Part shown: piece after piece, positions 34,674-43,583 of the stretch | How the letters are laid out: every line of letters starts with the position of its first letter | Position numbering within the stretch: the stretch's first letter is position 1 | Assembly (NCBI RefSeq): GCF_947387515.1 | Contig: NZ_CANDOB010000002.1 | Coordinates: 992,001 to 1,056,000, forward strand | DNA: 64,000 bases | Direction: 5' to 3' | Origin: Alkalihalobacillus sp. CinArs1 | GTDB taxonomy: Bacteria > Bacillota > Bacilli > Bacillales > Guptibacillaceae | Program-made: the position numbers and the translations under genes | The notes under the pieces: generated by a model | What the model was told of the DNA's origin: nothing | Seen by the model: only the letters and a program-made list of their open reading frames with translations | The model's database searches: none

Positions 34674-35228
34674 ATGAAGAAAAGGATACATAGTCGTGAA
34701 GTAGAAGCTGCAACAAGAGCATTATTAAAAGAGCGTGGCGTATCGATTCAGGATATTGCTGATATTGTGTTTAAAATGCAATCTCCTTATGTAGATGATC
34801 TATCGATGGAAGACTGTATAGAGAGCGTTGAAGCGGTTCTGATGAAACGTGAAATTCAGCATGCTGTACTCGTTGGCATCGAACTCGATAAGCTTGCTGA
34901 ACAGGGGAAACTTTCAGAGCCTTTGCAGTCCATCGTCGAAATGGACGAAGGGTTGTTCGGAGTCGATGAAACAATCGCGCTAGGTGCGGTGTTCGGATAT
35001 GGAAGTATCGCTGTTACGACCTATGGTCATTTAGATAAACAAAAGATTGGAATTATTGAGAAGCTCGATACAAAGTCTGGAAACGGAGTTCATACATTTT
35101 TGGATGACCTAGTGGCTAGCATCGCTTCAAACGCTTCTAGTCGTCTCGCTCACAGACTTCGTGACCGAGAGGAAGCATTGGACAAAGAAGAGCGTGAGAA
35201 GAGAGATCAAGAAGAGCGGATCGGTTGA
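34674..35228 (+). CDS. YutG-like phosphatidylglycerophosphatase A domain protein
   Basis: 184 aa. The family core is VLVGIELDKLAEQGK, then GYGSIAVTTYGHLDKQKIGIIEKLD and VHTFLDDLVASIASNASSRLAHRL. It fits the PgpA domain of B. subtilis YutG, which removes phosphate from phosphatidylglycerol phosphate. The helix-rich N-terminus is soluble. The charged tail (REEALDKEEREKRDQEE) is specific. GAGAGGAG is upstream of the ATG at 34674. Confidence 0.82.
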   Translation: MKKRIHSREVEAATRALLKERGVSIQDIADIVFKMQSPYVDDLSMEDCIESVEAVLMKREIQHAVLVGIELDKLAEQGKLSEPLQSIVEMDEGLFGVDETIALGAVFGYGSIAVTTYGHLDKQKIGIIEKLDTKSGNGVHTFLDDLVASIASNASSRLAHRLRDREEALDKEEREKRDQEERIG

Positions 35229-35233
35229 TTTTA

Positions 35234-35267
35234 GAGGAGTCCCAAATGTGGGACTTCTCCAATTTTT
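35234..35267 (+). terminator. Terminator after the PgpA-like gene
   Basis: GGAGTCCCA / TGGGACTTCTCC hairpin then TTTTT. Confidence 0.85.
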
Positions 35268-35281
35268 ATTCACGGAAAGTA

Positions 35282-35311
35282 TTGACAGTTCTTTATTCAG
35301 TCATGTATATT
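35282..35311 (+). promoter_or_regulatory. Sigma-A promoter of tRNA-Val
   Basis: TTGACA (35282-35287), 18 bases, TATATT (35306-35311), 21 bases before the tRNA. Confidence 0.6.
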
Positions 35312-35332
35312 AATAAATGTCCTTAAAGAACT

Positions 35333-35407
35333 GATCCGTTAGCTCAGCGGGAGAGCACTTGCTTGACAGGCAAGGGGTCACTGGTTCAAATCCAGTACGG
35401 ATCACCA
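35333..35407 (+). tRNA. tRNA-Val(GAC)
   Basis: 75-base cloverleaf including encoded CCA. Acceptor GATCCGT pairs with ACGGATC, D-arm GCTC/GAGC, anticodon stem CTTGC/GCAAG with loop TTGACAG (anticodon GAC), T-arm ACTGG-TTCAAAT-CCAGT. Single gene with its own promoter and terminator. Confidence 0.97.
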
Positions 35408-35421
35408 TACATAACCTAACC

Positions 35422-35452
35422 AGCGCGACCTCATAGAGGTCGCGCTTTTTTC
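35422..35452 (+). terminator. Terminator after tRNA-Val
   Basis: AGCGCGACCT / AGGTCGCGCT stem, then six T. Confidence 0.92.
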
Positions 35453-35731
35453 TTAAAACTCTGGTAGATTATCGAAATTGTTTTCTTTAATTCCGTCTGG
35501 CTCACTGCGTATAATATCCCGACCGTATTTATGAAAAACATCAACCCCGCTTAACTTACCGCTCTTCGCAGCCTCAAGTGCTTGTATATAATCTAACTCC
35601 TCACCAGTATTGGTTTTAAAAGCAATAAGATCACCATCTTCATTCTTTCTTACTGCTGAGATGTATGTTCCGGTTTGTTCTACAGCATTTTGCTGCCTGT
35701 AGGTTTCAAACGCTTTCTCGTAACGATCCAT
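35453..35731 (-). CDS. DUF3892 protein
   Basis: 92 aa. The domain starts at YISAVRKNEDGDLIAFKT, continues LDYIQALEAAKSGKLSGVDVF and ends IRSEPDGIKENNFDNLPEF, the typical DUF3892 shape. Function unknown. It lies 15 bases downstream of the secreted-protein gene and is probably in its operon. Confidence 0.85.
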   Translation of the reverse strand: MDRYEKAFETYRQQNAVEQTGTYISAVRKNEDGDLIAFKTNTGEELDYIQALEAAKSGKLSGVDVFHKYGRDIIRSEPDGIKENNFDNLPEF

Positions 35732-35746
35732 GTGCCATTCTCCTTT

Positions 35747-36550
35747 CTAATCGATCATGTTGAGTAAAGGCTCCGTATCGATCTTCCATTTGCTAGTGAG
35801 CGGATCTCGTTTAGCATTGAGACTAATTACTGTTGTGATTGTACCTGCATCCGAAATGTATACTTCAACTTTTGTTTTTATCTCACGAACGAATGGATTA
35901 CCCTTATTCTTTTGTATCGATTCAATGTTCCAATTCGTAACGTACAGCTTAAATAGTTTCTTACTGTCCTCATTCACAACAACCTTTTCTAACAACGTTT
36001 TATCCGTATTGTTAATCGCGATCATCGCGACATCAACAATTTCTTCTGGACTTTTTTTACCGAGGTAGTCATCGATCTTACCTGCTGCTTTTAAGACCAT
36101 AAGATGGTGAGCTGGATCAGGTTCTGAAGATCTGTGTGTGGAACTGTTCAAGAAATGTAAACAGAAGTGGCCGTTGAATCCATTTTGCAATGCTCCAGCT
36201 CCATGAGGCATGCCGTTCATTGAGCCAGCGATCTGTTTCCCATCGATCGTAACGATGACAGCTCTCCGTTTCCAGCTCCATTTTCGATAAATCGCCTTCA
36301 TGATCTTTGTATCTTTATGTGTTAACGGTTGTACATCCGCGTGATCACTTCCAGCTCTGCGCTGAACGTCAAAAGACTTACCCGTTTCTACATCCGTAAT
36401 CGAAAATACTGCCTTTCTAGGAATGATTTTCTCTACTTCTTTCCAAGGGATGAGCTGTACTTTATTGTCTAACGGAGGGATAGCGTATGTTCGATCGATT
36501 GGGTGTAAAATGAGGCTTAATAAAATTAACATCGAAACAAGAAATTTCAT
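35747..36550 (-). CDS. Secreted protein with HFCLHF motif
   Basis: 267 aa with a signal peptide (MKFLVSMLILLSLILHPIDRTYA, cut near residue 22). The centre has PHGAGALQNGFNGHFCLHFLNSSTHRS followed by DPAHHLMVLKAAGKI. The GHFCLHF...H pattern suggests a cysteine-based hydrolase or transpeptidase acting on the cell wall, but I cannot assign the family. AAGGGGG lies 6 bases before the ATG at 36550; an in-frame ATG next to it is too close. Confidence 0.75.
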   Translation of the reverse strand: MKFLVSMLILLSLILHPIDRTYAIPPLDNKVQLIPWKEVEKIIPRKAVFSITDVETGKSFDVQRRAGSDHADVQPLTHKDTKIMKAIYRKWSWKRRAVIVTIDGKQIAGSMNGMPHGAGALQNGFNGHFCLHFLNSSTHRSSEPDPAHHLMVLKAAGKIDDYLGKKSPEEIVDVAMIAINNTDKTLLEKVVVNEDSKKLFKLYVTNWNIESIQKNKGNPFVREIKTKVEVYISDAGTITTVISLNAKRDPLTSKWKIDTEPLLNMID

Positions 36551-36673
36551 AATCATCCCCCTTGTCGAATCCCCATTATTTTGCACAATACGTGGGAGAG
36601 TATTCTTTTATTTATACGACTCTTTAGAGGAGCATGATATAATCGTTGCAAAGATACTAAAAGGGGAACGCTT

Positions 36674-38536
36674 ATGAGACGAAACGATTTGTTTTTTCTA
36701 AGTACAAGTGAAAACTCGATTCAAAATGAAAGCGATCTTCGAAGTGAGTTAGTTGAAAAGAGCAAAAAACTATCTCATATTTTTAGTTCTTCGAAAGATG
36801 GGATCACGTTATTCGACCAGGATAATGGGTTGGTCGAAATTAATCAGGCTTGCTGTGACATTTTCGAACTAGAGAGAGAAGACATCTTAAACATGAAGAT
36901 CGGTCATCATATTCGATCTGAATGTAAAGATGACTTTGAGAAGATGATGACGGACCTTAAAAGGTTTGGATATGTTAGAAGCCAGTTTCCGATTGTTTTG
37001 GGAAATGGCAAGGAGAAGTTTATCGAACTTTCGATAACGTCTAGCGCGTACAAGGATTTAAATTTATCGATCATTCGAGACATATCTTCAGAACGTGCAT
37101 TATTCGAAGAATTAATGGAAAACAAAGAAAAGTTCAATAGTATTTTTGATCATGCCCTCGATGGCATCTTGATTTGGAATAAAGATCGCATGATCGTTGA
37201 TGCGAACCCTGCTGCATGCAAGATGTTTAACTTAACGTCTGAAACAATCAGGAAGTACAATATTTTCGATTTCCTAGAAGGTAAAAGCGTATCTACAGGA
37301 AAATTGTTTCAACAGGAGCTTGAAGAAAAGGGAGAAATTCGTGCGGAGTTAGAATTTACGATAGCTGGTGGAGAAAAGAAGTTTTTAGAGTTCACCTCAA
37401 AGAAAAGTATTCATGGTGACCTTTACATGACTATCTATAGAGATATTACTGAAACGAAAGCAATGATTGTGGAGATTAAGGAAAGTGAAGAACGCTTCCG
37501 CAGGCTGTTTGAAGGGGCGATGGACGGCATGGCGATCATCCATCATGGTGGATTGATTAAAGATGTGAATCGCGCTTTTGTAGAAATGGCCAACTTTGAA
37601 AAAGATGATGTGGTTGGTTCTCACTATGACGATATAAGAGGTGACTGTGATATTACGTGGGACTATCATGCTGCTAATGGGCGGAATGGCGAAGGCAAGC
37701 GATGGAACCCCGTAACAGAAAGCGTCCATACTTATAGCTTCACAGTGAGTTACAATATCTATCCGAACCACCACCTCGTTATCGTGCGCGATGTAACAAA
37801 GATTAAACGATCAGAAGAAATTGCGAAAAGGACAGAAACAAGCAATGTCTTGTCAGAACTTGCAGCAGGAGTCGCACATGAAATACGTAATCCCCTTTCG
37901 TCGATCAAAGCGTTTTTACAGCTACTTAAAGGGAACGATTCAGTGAATCAAGATCTTCTAAACGTAGTAGGAACTGAGATGAAAGAAGTAGAAGAGTTCG
38001 TCAATGAGTTCCTTCTATTATCTAAACGTGAATTGGTTTCATACGAAGAAGTAAATATGGTCGATCTGCTAGATAGCATCATCTCCAGCCTTTCAAATAA
38101 GGCAATGGAACATCATGTTGAAATCATCACGAGAACAAATACCAGTATATATTGTGTTTGTATCAAATCACATATAAGACAAGCCCTATACAATATTATT
38201 GAAAATGGAATCGAATCCATGGTGAATGGAGGAACATTATTAGTGACGCTCTCCATGGATCAAGACATCATGATTGAAGTTGCTGATGAAGGAACCGGAA
38301 TTCCACATCAAATCATTCATAAGTTAGGTGAACCATACTATAACACTGCCGAAAAAGGCACGGGGCTAGGTTTGATGGTGAGTTACAAAGTAATAGAAGA
38401 GCACGGTGGATCGATCACGGTTACAAGTAAAGATAATATCGGAACTCGATTTGTTATCGGTTTGCCCTTAGACAGCAAACAAGCTCGACAAGAAATAGAA
38501 GATCGACGCCAGAAAAAGGAGAGAAACTATGATTGA
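36674..38536 (+). CDS. Soluble PAS-domain sensor histidine kinase (sporulation-kinase type)
   Basis: 620 aa without membrane segments. Three PAS domains (about 30-145, 150-265, 270-390), then HisKA with LAAGVAHEIRNPLSSIKAF near residue 400, and HATPase_c with IENGIESMVNG (N box), VADEGTGIP (G1) and KGTGLGLMVSYKVIEEHGG (G2). A soluble three-PAS layout of about 606 aa is that of KinA, which feeds the Spo0F-Spo0A phosphorelay. No response regulator is encoded beside it, consistent with an orphan sporulation kinase. Overlaps the VOC gene by 8 bases. Confidence 0.88.
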   Translation: MRRNDLFFLSTSENSIQNESDLRSELVEKSKKLSHIFSSSKDGITLFDQDNGLVEINQACCDIFELEREDILNMKIGHHIRSECKDDFEKMMTDLKRFGYVRSQFPIVLGNGKEKFIELSITSSAYKDLNLSIIRDISSERALFEELMENKEKFNSIFDHALDGILIWNKDRMIVDANPAACKMFNLTSETIRKYNIFDFLEGKSVSTGKLFQQELEEKGEIRAELEFTIAGGEKKFLEFTSKKSIHGDLYMTIYRDITETKAMIVEIKESEERFRRLFEGAMDGMAIIHHGGLIKDVNRAFVEMANFEKDDVVGSHYDDIRGDCDITWDYHAANGRNGEGKRWNPVTESVHTYSFTVSYNIYPNHHLVIVRDVTKIKRSEEIAKRTETSNVLSELAAGVAHEIRNPLSSIKAFLQLLKGNDSVNQDLLNVVGTEMKEVEEFVNEFLLLSKRELVSYEEVNMVDLLDSIISSLSNKAMEHHVEIITRTNTSIYCVCIKSHIRQALYNIIENGIESMVNGGTLLVTLSMDQDIMIEVADEGTGIPHQIIHKLGEPYYNTAEKGTGLGLMVSYKVIEEHGGSITVTSKDNIGTRFVIGLPLDSKQARQEIEDRRQKKERNYD

Positions 38537-38909
38537 AGCGGTAACGATTCATCATGTAAGCATATCTGTTACGAACCTCGAGAAAGCTAACGAGTTTTAT
38601 AAAGATATATTATGCCTAGAGGAGATTGATCGTCCTGATTTTGGTTTTAAAGGAGCATGGTATGCGATAGGAGATCGACAGCTTCACTTAATTGAGTATC
38701 CATCTTCGAGTTCTCTCAGACATTCGAGTGAACTCGATTCAAAAGTAGGTCACTTTGCTCTACGGGTTAAAGACTATAGTGCTTGCGTAGAATGGTTGAA
38801 GAAGAAAAGTGTACCTTTTTATGAAAATCCTACGAGCAGAAGCGGATTCGCGCAGATTTTTGTTGCAGACCCTGATGGAAATTTAATTGAACTAAATACA
38901 GAGCAATAG
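38529..38909 (+). CDS. VOC (glyoxalase/bleomycin-resistance) family protein
   Basis: 126 aa with two beta-alpha-beta-beta-beta units. Candidate metal ligands are His in IHHVSISV, His in QLHLIEY, His in VGHFALRV and Glu in GNLIELN. The complete set of four suggests an active metalloenzyme such as a glyoxalase or dioxygenase; substrate unknown. Translationally coupled to the histidine kinase gene. Confidence 0.85.
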   Translation: MIEAVTIHHVSISVTNLEKANEFYKDILCLEEIDRPDFGFKGAWYAIGDRQLHLIEYPSSSSLRHSSELDSKVGHFALRVKDYSACVEWLKKKSVPFYENPTSRSGFAQIFVADPDGNLIELNTEQ

Positions 38910-38913
38910 AAAA

Positions 38914-38968
38914 AGAGCCCTAGGTTTGGGAGCGATAAGAAGCTCCCAAACCTAGGGCTTATTTTTAT
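38914..38968. terminator. Long bidirectional terminator
   Basis: 18-base-pair stem (AGCCCTAGGTTTGGGAGC and its complement) with T runs on both strands. It separates the VOC gene from the small convergent gene. Confidence 0.88.
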
Positions 38969-38975
38969 TGATAAA

Positions 38976-39119
38976 CTATTTTTTAAATTCGCTATGCTCT
39001 CGCTGAGGATTAGCTGCTTTTTGGGCTTCTTTTACTACTTTTTTCGCCTCTTCTGCTCGTCGTTGTTCTTCTTTAGCTTTTTCTTCGATCTGTTTAATTT
39101 GTTCATTTGAACGATCCAA
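38976..39119 (-). CDS. Small charged helical protein (47 aa)
   Basis: Starts with TTG at 39119, 7 bases after GAGGAGGAG. Sequence MDRSNEQIKQIEEKAKEEQ... is a continuous charged helix of Glu, Lys, Ala and Arg, ending HSEFKK. No cysteine or hydrophobic segment. Unknown function; such peptides are common in Bacillus intergenic regions. Confidence 0.55.
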   Translation of the reverse strand: MDRSNEQIKQIEEKAKEEQRRAEEAKKVVKEAQKAANPQREHSEFKK

Positions 39120-39257
39120 AATGGAACTCCTCCTCTAAAAATACCTTTCTCGTACCATACCTTAGATTCCAAAAAGAATCAAGTAATTTACAGCCTTTTC
39201 TGACATTTCGCATGATGGACAAGAATACATTGTGTTATAGGAGAGGAGGAGGATAAC

Positions 39258-39416
39258 GTGTTTGAAACGATTCTTGGACTAGTTGCGATGTTTTTAGGTC
39301 TAGGGTTATTTATGGTGATTATTTGGAGAGGAATTAAGGTCGATTCTGCAAAACATGACATGGAGTTTTTATGGGAGGATTATAGAGAAATCATAAAAAA
39401 AGAAAAGGCACTGTAG
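39258..39416 (+). CDS. Small membrane protein (52 aa)
   Basis: Begins MFETILGLVAMFLGLGLFMVI, a single membrane helix with positive WRGIK after it, so the C-terminus is probably cytosolic. Then a charged tail of about 27 residues. GTG start with GAGAGGAGGAGG upstream. A terminator follows. Function unknown. Confidence 0.65.
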   Translation: MFETILGLVAMFLGLGLFMVIIWRGIKVDSAKHDMEFLWEDYREIIKKEKAL

Positions 39417-39461
39417 TGACATAGATTATGTAAAAACGTAAAAGTGAAGATTGAGAACTAC

Positions 39462-39488
39462 AAACTCGCAAATGCGGGTTTTTATTTT
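39462..39488 (+). terminator. Terminator after the small membrane protein gene
   Basis: AAACTCGC / GCGGGTTT hairpin then TTTT. Confidence 0.65.
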
Positions 39489-39558
39489 TGGGCAAAAGGC
39501 TAGTTGGTTTCTGTTATTCTTGTTTTGGGTACTTTAGTAAAGAAGTGAGGTGAAGACA

Positions 39559-40638
39559 GTGGGACTAAGGAGAAGGATCAAACGACCGCGTATGAGGAAC
39601 AGAACACAAAAAAAGGGGATGCCACCAGGCTCACTTGTGTATGTAGGAGAGGAGCACCAGGAAGAAGTTACTGTTTCGGCGATCGAATTTGATGAACATG
39701 AAATAAATGAGCAGCATAACGTTTCATTAGATGATCTTAAACCAAAAATTGATTCTGAAAAGATTACGTGGGTCAATGTAAATGGGGTACATAATGTAGA
39801 AATCATTGATAAAATCAGCAAGATGGTCGGACTCCATCCGTTAACAACAGAAGATATTCTCAACACGGAACACAGGCCAAAAATCGATTTCTTTGAAAAC
39901 CACCTCCTTGCAATCGTAAAGATGCTAAATCTTGAACAAGATCAACTAGATATAGAGCAAGTTAGCTTTATATTATTGAAGAATACTGTGATCACATTTC
40001 AAGAAAAAAAGGGAGATCTCTTCGATCCCGTAAGACTCATGTTAAAAGAAAACAAAGGGAAAATAAGGAAATCGGGTGCTGACTTCTTATTTTATTCTTT
40101 GATGGACGTGATTTTCGATCAATATTTAATCATTATGGACGACATGGATGATCGAATCGCACATTTAGAAGGAAATATTATGGAGGACCCTGATAACCAT
40201 TCGTTACAGGACATCAATGAATATAAAAATACAATTCTACAATTGAAGAAAACAGTGTGGCCTGTAAGAGAAGTTGTTAACAAACTGATAAACAGAAAAG
40301 TTCCTTACATCAGTGATTCGATTTCTTTTTATTTACAGGATATTCATGATCACATCGTTCAAGCAAATGATATGGTCGAAACATCCCGTGGACAGCTATA
40401 TGGATTGTTAGATGTGTATTATTCCACGTTAAGCATGAAGATGAATGAGATCATGAAAGTGCTCACGATCGTGTCGACCATCTTCATTCCATTAACATTC
40501 ATAGCTGGAATATATGGAATGAACTTTGCGCATATGCCTGAACTAAGTCTTTCTTGGGGTTATCCTGCAGTTTGGATCATCATGATCATCATTACGGGAA
40601 TTATGGTGATGTATTTCAAAAAGAAAAATTGGTTTTAA
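39559..40638 (+). CDS. CorA-family magnesium/metal ion transporter
   Basis: 359 aa. Large acidic cytosolic funnel (1-290) followed by two membrane helices with the invariant GMN signature in AGIYGMNF, and a basic tail KKKNWF. Pentameric channel for Mg2+, possibly Co2+. The GTG at 39559 is chosen because GTGAGG overlaps the alternative GTG at 39550. It is the second Mg2+ system in the window, besides MgtE. Twelve bases before the SDR gene, so probably cotranscribed. Confidence 0.92.
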   Translation: MGLRRRIKRPRMRNRTQKKGMPPGSLVYVGEEHQEEVTVSAIEFDEHEINEQHNVSLDDLKPKIDSEKITWVNVNGVHNVEIIDKISKMVGLHPLTTEDILNTEHRPKIDFFENHLLAIVKMLNLEQDQLDIEQVSFILLKNTVITFQEKKGDLFDPVRLMLKENKGKIRKSGADFLFYSLMDVIFDQYLIIMDDMDDRIAHLEGNIMEDPDNHSLQDINEYKNTILQLKKTVWPVREVVNKLINRKVPYISDSISFYLQDIHDHIVQANDMVETSRGQLYGLLDVYYSTLSMKMNEIMKVLTIVSTIFIPLTFIAGIYGMNFAHMPELSLSWGYPAVWIIMIIITGIMVMYFKKKNWF

Positions 40639-40650
40639 GGAGCGTTATAA

Positions 40651-41382
40651 ATGAAAGAAGTCGTCATTGTAACAGGAGCAGGACACGGAATAGGACGTGG
40701 CGTTGCACTTCAGTATGCTAAAAAGGGAAGCATCGTCATTTTAGCTGATAAAGATGTTGAAGGGTGTGAAGACACGTTAAGAATGATGGAGGGCAATGAA
40801 GGGGAAATTATTCGTACAGATGTAAGTGACCCTGCTTCCATCGAAGCTTTGATGAATCACGTCGATCACGTTTATGACAGGCTCGATGTGTTGGTCAATA
40901 ATGCAGGTGTCTCTGTTTTTAAACCGTTAGAGGAACTTGATGTGAGGGAATGGGATATGATTTTGGATACAAACCTTAGGAGTGTATTCCTCTGTTCTCA
41001 AGCTGCTTCACGAATCATGAAAAGAAACGAAAAAGCAGCGATTCTCAACATCGCATCAACCAGAGCGTCTATGTCTGAACCTGGCAGTGAAGCATATGCT
41101 GCTAGTAAAGGAGGAATCGTTGCTCTGACGCATGCCCTGGCGGTTTCTCTTGCGAAGTATCACATCACAGTAAATAGTATTAGTCCCGGCTGGATTGAAG
41201 TTTCAAATTATGAAGGGCTGAGAGGCATCGATCATGCGCAGCACCCATCCGGAAGAGTTGGAAAACCATCGGATGTTGGGAGAGCATGTCTTTATCTCTC
41301 TCATCCAGACAATGACTTTATAACTGGAGAAAACTTGGTGATCGATGGTGGGATGACTAGAAAAATGATCTATGAACATTAA
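40651..41382 (+). CDS. SDR-family oxidoreductase
   Basis: 243 aa classical short-chain dehydrogenase. Cofactor loop TGAGHGIG (7-14), VNNAGVS, catalytic serine in NIASTRAS, and YAASKGG (Tyr-x3-Lys). An Asp after the second strand (LADKDV) suggests NAD(H) preference. C-terminal GENLVIDGGMTRK is typical of 3-oxoacyl-ACP reductase-like proteins. Substrate unknown. The gene has a ribosome site AAGGAGCG. Confidence 0.88.
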   Translation: MKEVVIVTGAGHGIGRGVALQYAKKGSIVILADKDVEGCEDTLRMMEGNEGEIIRTDVSDPASIEALMNHVDHVYDRLDVLVNNAGVSVFKPLEELDVREWDMILDTNLRSVFLCSQAASRIMKRNEKAAILNIASTRASMSEPGSEAYAASKGGIVALTHALAVSLAKYHITVNSISPGWIEVSNYEGLRGIDHAQHPSGRVGKPSDVGRACLYLSHPDNDFITGENLVIDGGMTRKMIYEH

Positions 41383-41488
41383 AGCGTTTGCAGTTAACGG
41401 ACAATCACGATTCATGTTACTATAAACAAAGACCCTTCATTATAGAAGAAGATTAACAGGGTGAATCATGCTTGAGGGGAAGTTATAT

Positions 41489-41950
41489 ATGGCTAAGCAT
41501 ATGGAATTGCCAAATTTGTACGAAACAGGAATACAAGATTTGATTATCTCGGCTGAGAAAGTGGCTCATGTTCAATTAACAAATCCATTGGAACACGCCA
41601 TGCTCATCTTGATTAAGTCTGGTTATTCTTCCATTCCTGTACTCGATACTCAGTTCAGGCTGAAAGGTTTAATCAGTCAACCGCTTATTTTGGATTCAAT
41701 TCTTGGAATTGAAAGAATTGAGTTTGAGAAGTTAAGCGACTATGTTGTAGAAGATGTTATGAATACTGACATTCCATGTATCAATGAAAACGAAGGTTTT
41801 TTCAAAGGCTTAAAGCTTTCGATCGATCATCCCTTTTTATGTGTCGTTGATGATGAGAACATCTTTAAAGGCATCTTAACGCGTAGAGCACTTCTAAAGT
41901 TTGTTAACAGGTATCTTCATGAATCTTCATTTAAGCGATCTGAATCATAA
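41489..41950 (+). CDS. darB: CBS-domain c-di-AMP receptor DarB (CbpB/YkuL)
   Basis: 153 aa made of two CBS repeats. Strong resemblance to B. subtilis YkuL across DLIISAEKVAHVQLTNPLEHAML, YSSIPVLD, LGIERIEFEKL and IFKGILTRRALLK. In B. subtilis the apo form binds the (p)ppGpp synthetase Rel and pyruvate carboxylase, and c-di-AMP prevents this. The ATG at 41489 lies 8-9 bases from GAGGGG; the ATG at 41468 precedes that site. Position close to ccpC is as in B. subtilis. Confidence 0.88.
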   Translation: MAKHMELPNLYETGIQDLIISAEKVAHVQLTNPLEHAMLILIKSGYSSIPVLDTQFRLKGLISQPLILDSILGIERIEFEKLSDYVVEDVMNTDIPCINENEGFFKGLKLSIDHPFLCVVDDENIFKGILTRRALLKFVNRYLHESSFKRSES

Positions 41951-41957
41951 TAAACGT

Positions 41958-41988
41958 AAAACCCGGTATGAATATACCGGGCTTTTCT
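41958..41988 (+). terminator. Terminator after darB
   Basis: CCCGGTAT / ATACCGGG stem, then CTTTTCT. Confidence 0.8.
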
Positions 41989-42052
41989 ATTTTCATCTCA
42001 AAAGATAACTTGTAAAATGTTAGTAAATGATGTGACTAGTGGGGATGTCATA

Positions 42053-43573
42053 ATGAAGAGTTTAACGGAGAAAGTTCTAACCAGTGTGAAAAAGAAAGAA
42101 ACAAATCGTCCTCTCGTACTTTCAGCTATTGTGATCGGAATGTTCATGGCTGCAATAGAAGGAACGATCGTTTCAACAGCGATGCCAGGAATCGTTTCTG
42201 ATCTTGGTGGCTTTTCTAAGTTTAGCTGGGTATTTTCATCATACTTACTTATGTCCGCCATTACGGTATTATTATTTGGAAAGTTATCAGATCTTTTCGG
42301 GCGAAAGCCAATCTACGCTTTCGGAGTCATCGTGTTTTTAATCGGTTCGATACTTTGTGGTTTTGCAGAGACGATGGAAGCACTCATTCTCTTTCGGTTG
42401 ATTCAGGGAATCGGTGCAGGGGCTGTTCAGCCTATCGCACTTACAATCGTAGGTGACATGTACTCAATGGAAGAAAGAGCAAAGATACAAGGGTATTTAG
42501 CTAGTGTATGGGGAATTTCAGCCATTGCGGGACCTGCTCTCGGTGGGCTCTTCGTTACATATATCGATTGGTCATGGGTTTTTTGGATGAACATCCCACT
42601 TGGGATATTGTCTCTTATTGGGGTGCTAATGCTTCTACATGAAAATATCAGTAAAGAGAAGAAACCAGTGGATTATCCAGGAGCGCTCGTACTACTAGTT
42701 TCAGTTAGTGCTCTTATGGTCTTGCTCATTCAAGGTGGTACGTACTGGGAATGGACTTCTTTGCCAATACTCGGGCTGATCGTTTTGACAATGTTTGGAA
42801 TAGGGTTGTTCTTTTTTATTGAAACGCGTGCAAAAGAACCAATCATGCCACTTGGAATTTGGAGAGACCCCTTAATTACCCTCGCAAACTCAGTAACATT
42901 CACAACGGGTATCATCTTGATCGGTGTCTCGAGCTTCTTGCCAACATTTGTGCAGGGGGTTATGGAGCGATCGCCTATTGTTGCGGGCTTCACACTCACG
43001 ACGATGTCGATCGGATGGCCGATCGCATCTACGATAGCAGGTAAGCTCGTCATCAAGATCGGATTTCGTATTACATCAGTCTTAGGAGGCATTTCTCTTC
43101 TCATTGGCGCAACGATCTACATGATGATGACGCCAGAGCTCGGGCCACTTTTCGCCGGAACAGGTTCCTTTTTTATTGGGGTCGGAATGGGGTTAACATC
43201 GACAACCTTCATCGTTGCGATTCAAAGCTCAGTTGCCTGGAAGCAGCGTGGAATCGCAACAGCTTCTAACGTATTCATGCGAACACTTGGAAGCGCAGTA
43301 GGTGCAGCACTACTAGGAGGAATCTTGAATAGCCGCCTGAAGCACTATCTTGAAAGTCGTGATGTCGACCTTGATATCAATTCAGCTAATATGCTTCTTG
43401 ATGAAGAAAAAAGGAATAATCTTGAGGCTGCTACGCTAGCAATCTTGCAAAACGGATTGACGGTTTCTCTAAAATGGGTTTATTTCGGCATCGGCATACT
43501 AGCTCTTGTTAGTTTTGCGGTTGTGATCTTTATGCCAAAGCACTCGAACAAAAGAAATCCGTCTCGATCATGA
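42053..43573 (+). CDS. MFS drug exporter, DHA2 (14-TM) family
   Basis: 506 aa with about 14 hydrophobic segments. Motif A is GKLSDLFGRKPIY, and motif C-like AGPALGGLFVTYIDW follows. The N-terminal MAAIEGTIVSTAMPGIV is the typical D1-type start of EmrB/QacA exporters. Substrate not predictable; multidrug efflux likely. The ATG at 42053 has GTGGGGAT upstream; the ORF is open from 42017. The 3' end overlaps the convergent VOC gene by 6 bases. Confidence 0.88.
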   Translation: MKSLTEKVLTSVKKKETNRPLVLSAIVIGMFMAAIEGTIVSTAMPGIVSDLGGFSKFSWVFSSYLLMSAITVLLFGKLSDLFGRKPIYAFGVIVFLIGSILCGFAETMEALILFRLIQGIGAGAVQPIALTIVGDMYSMEERAKIQGYLASVWGISAIAGPALGGLFVTYIDWSWVFWMNIPLGILSLIGVLMLLHENISKEKKPVDYPGALVLLVSVSALMVLLIQGGTYWEWTSLPILGLIVLTMFGIGLFFFIETRAKEPIMPLGIWRDPLITLANSVTFTTGIILIGVSSFLPTFVQGVMERSPIVAGFTLTTMSIGWPIASTIAGKLVIKIGFRITSVLGGISLLIGATIYMMMTPELGPLFAGTGSFFIGVGMGLTSTTFIVAIQSSVAWKQRGIATASNVFMRTLGSAVGAALLGGILNSRLKHYLESRDVDLDINSANMLLDEEKRNNLEAATLAILQNGLTVSLKWVYFGIGILALVSFAVVIFMPKHSNKRNPSRS

Positions 43574-43583
43574 GACGGATTTC
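43554..43583. terminator. Terminator inside overlapping convergent gene ends
   Basis: Perfect 12-base-pair stem (GAAATCCGTCTC and complement). Both stop codons lie within it. The T-rich side favours the minus strand. Confidence 0.7.

Noticed and set aside
35333-35407. tRNA-Val as attachment site of an integrated element
   Set aside because: No integrase and no repeat of the tRNA 3' end were found nearby.
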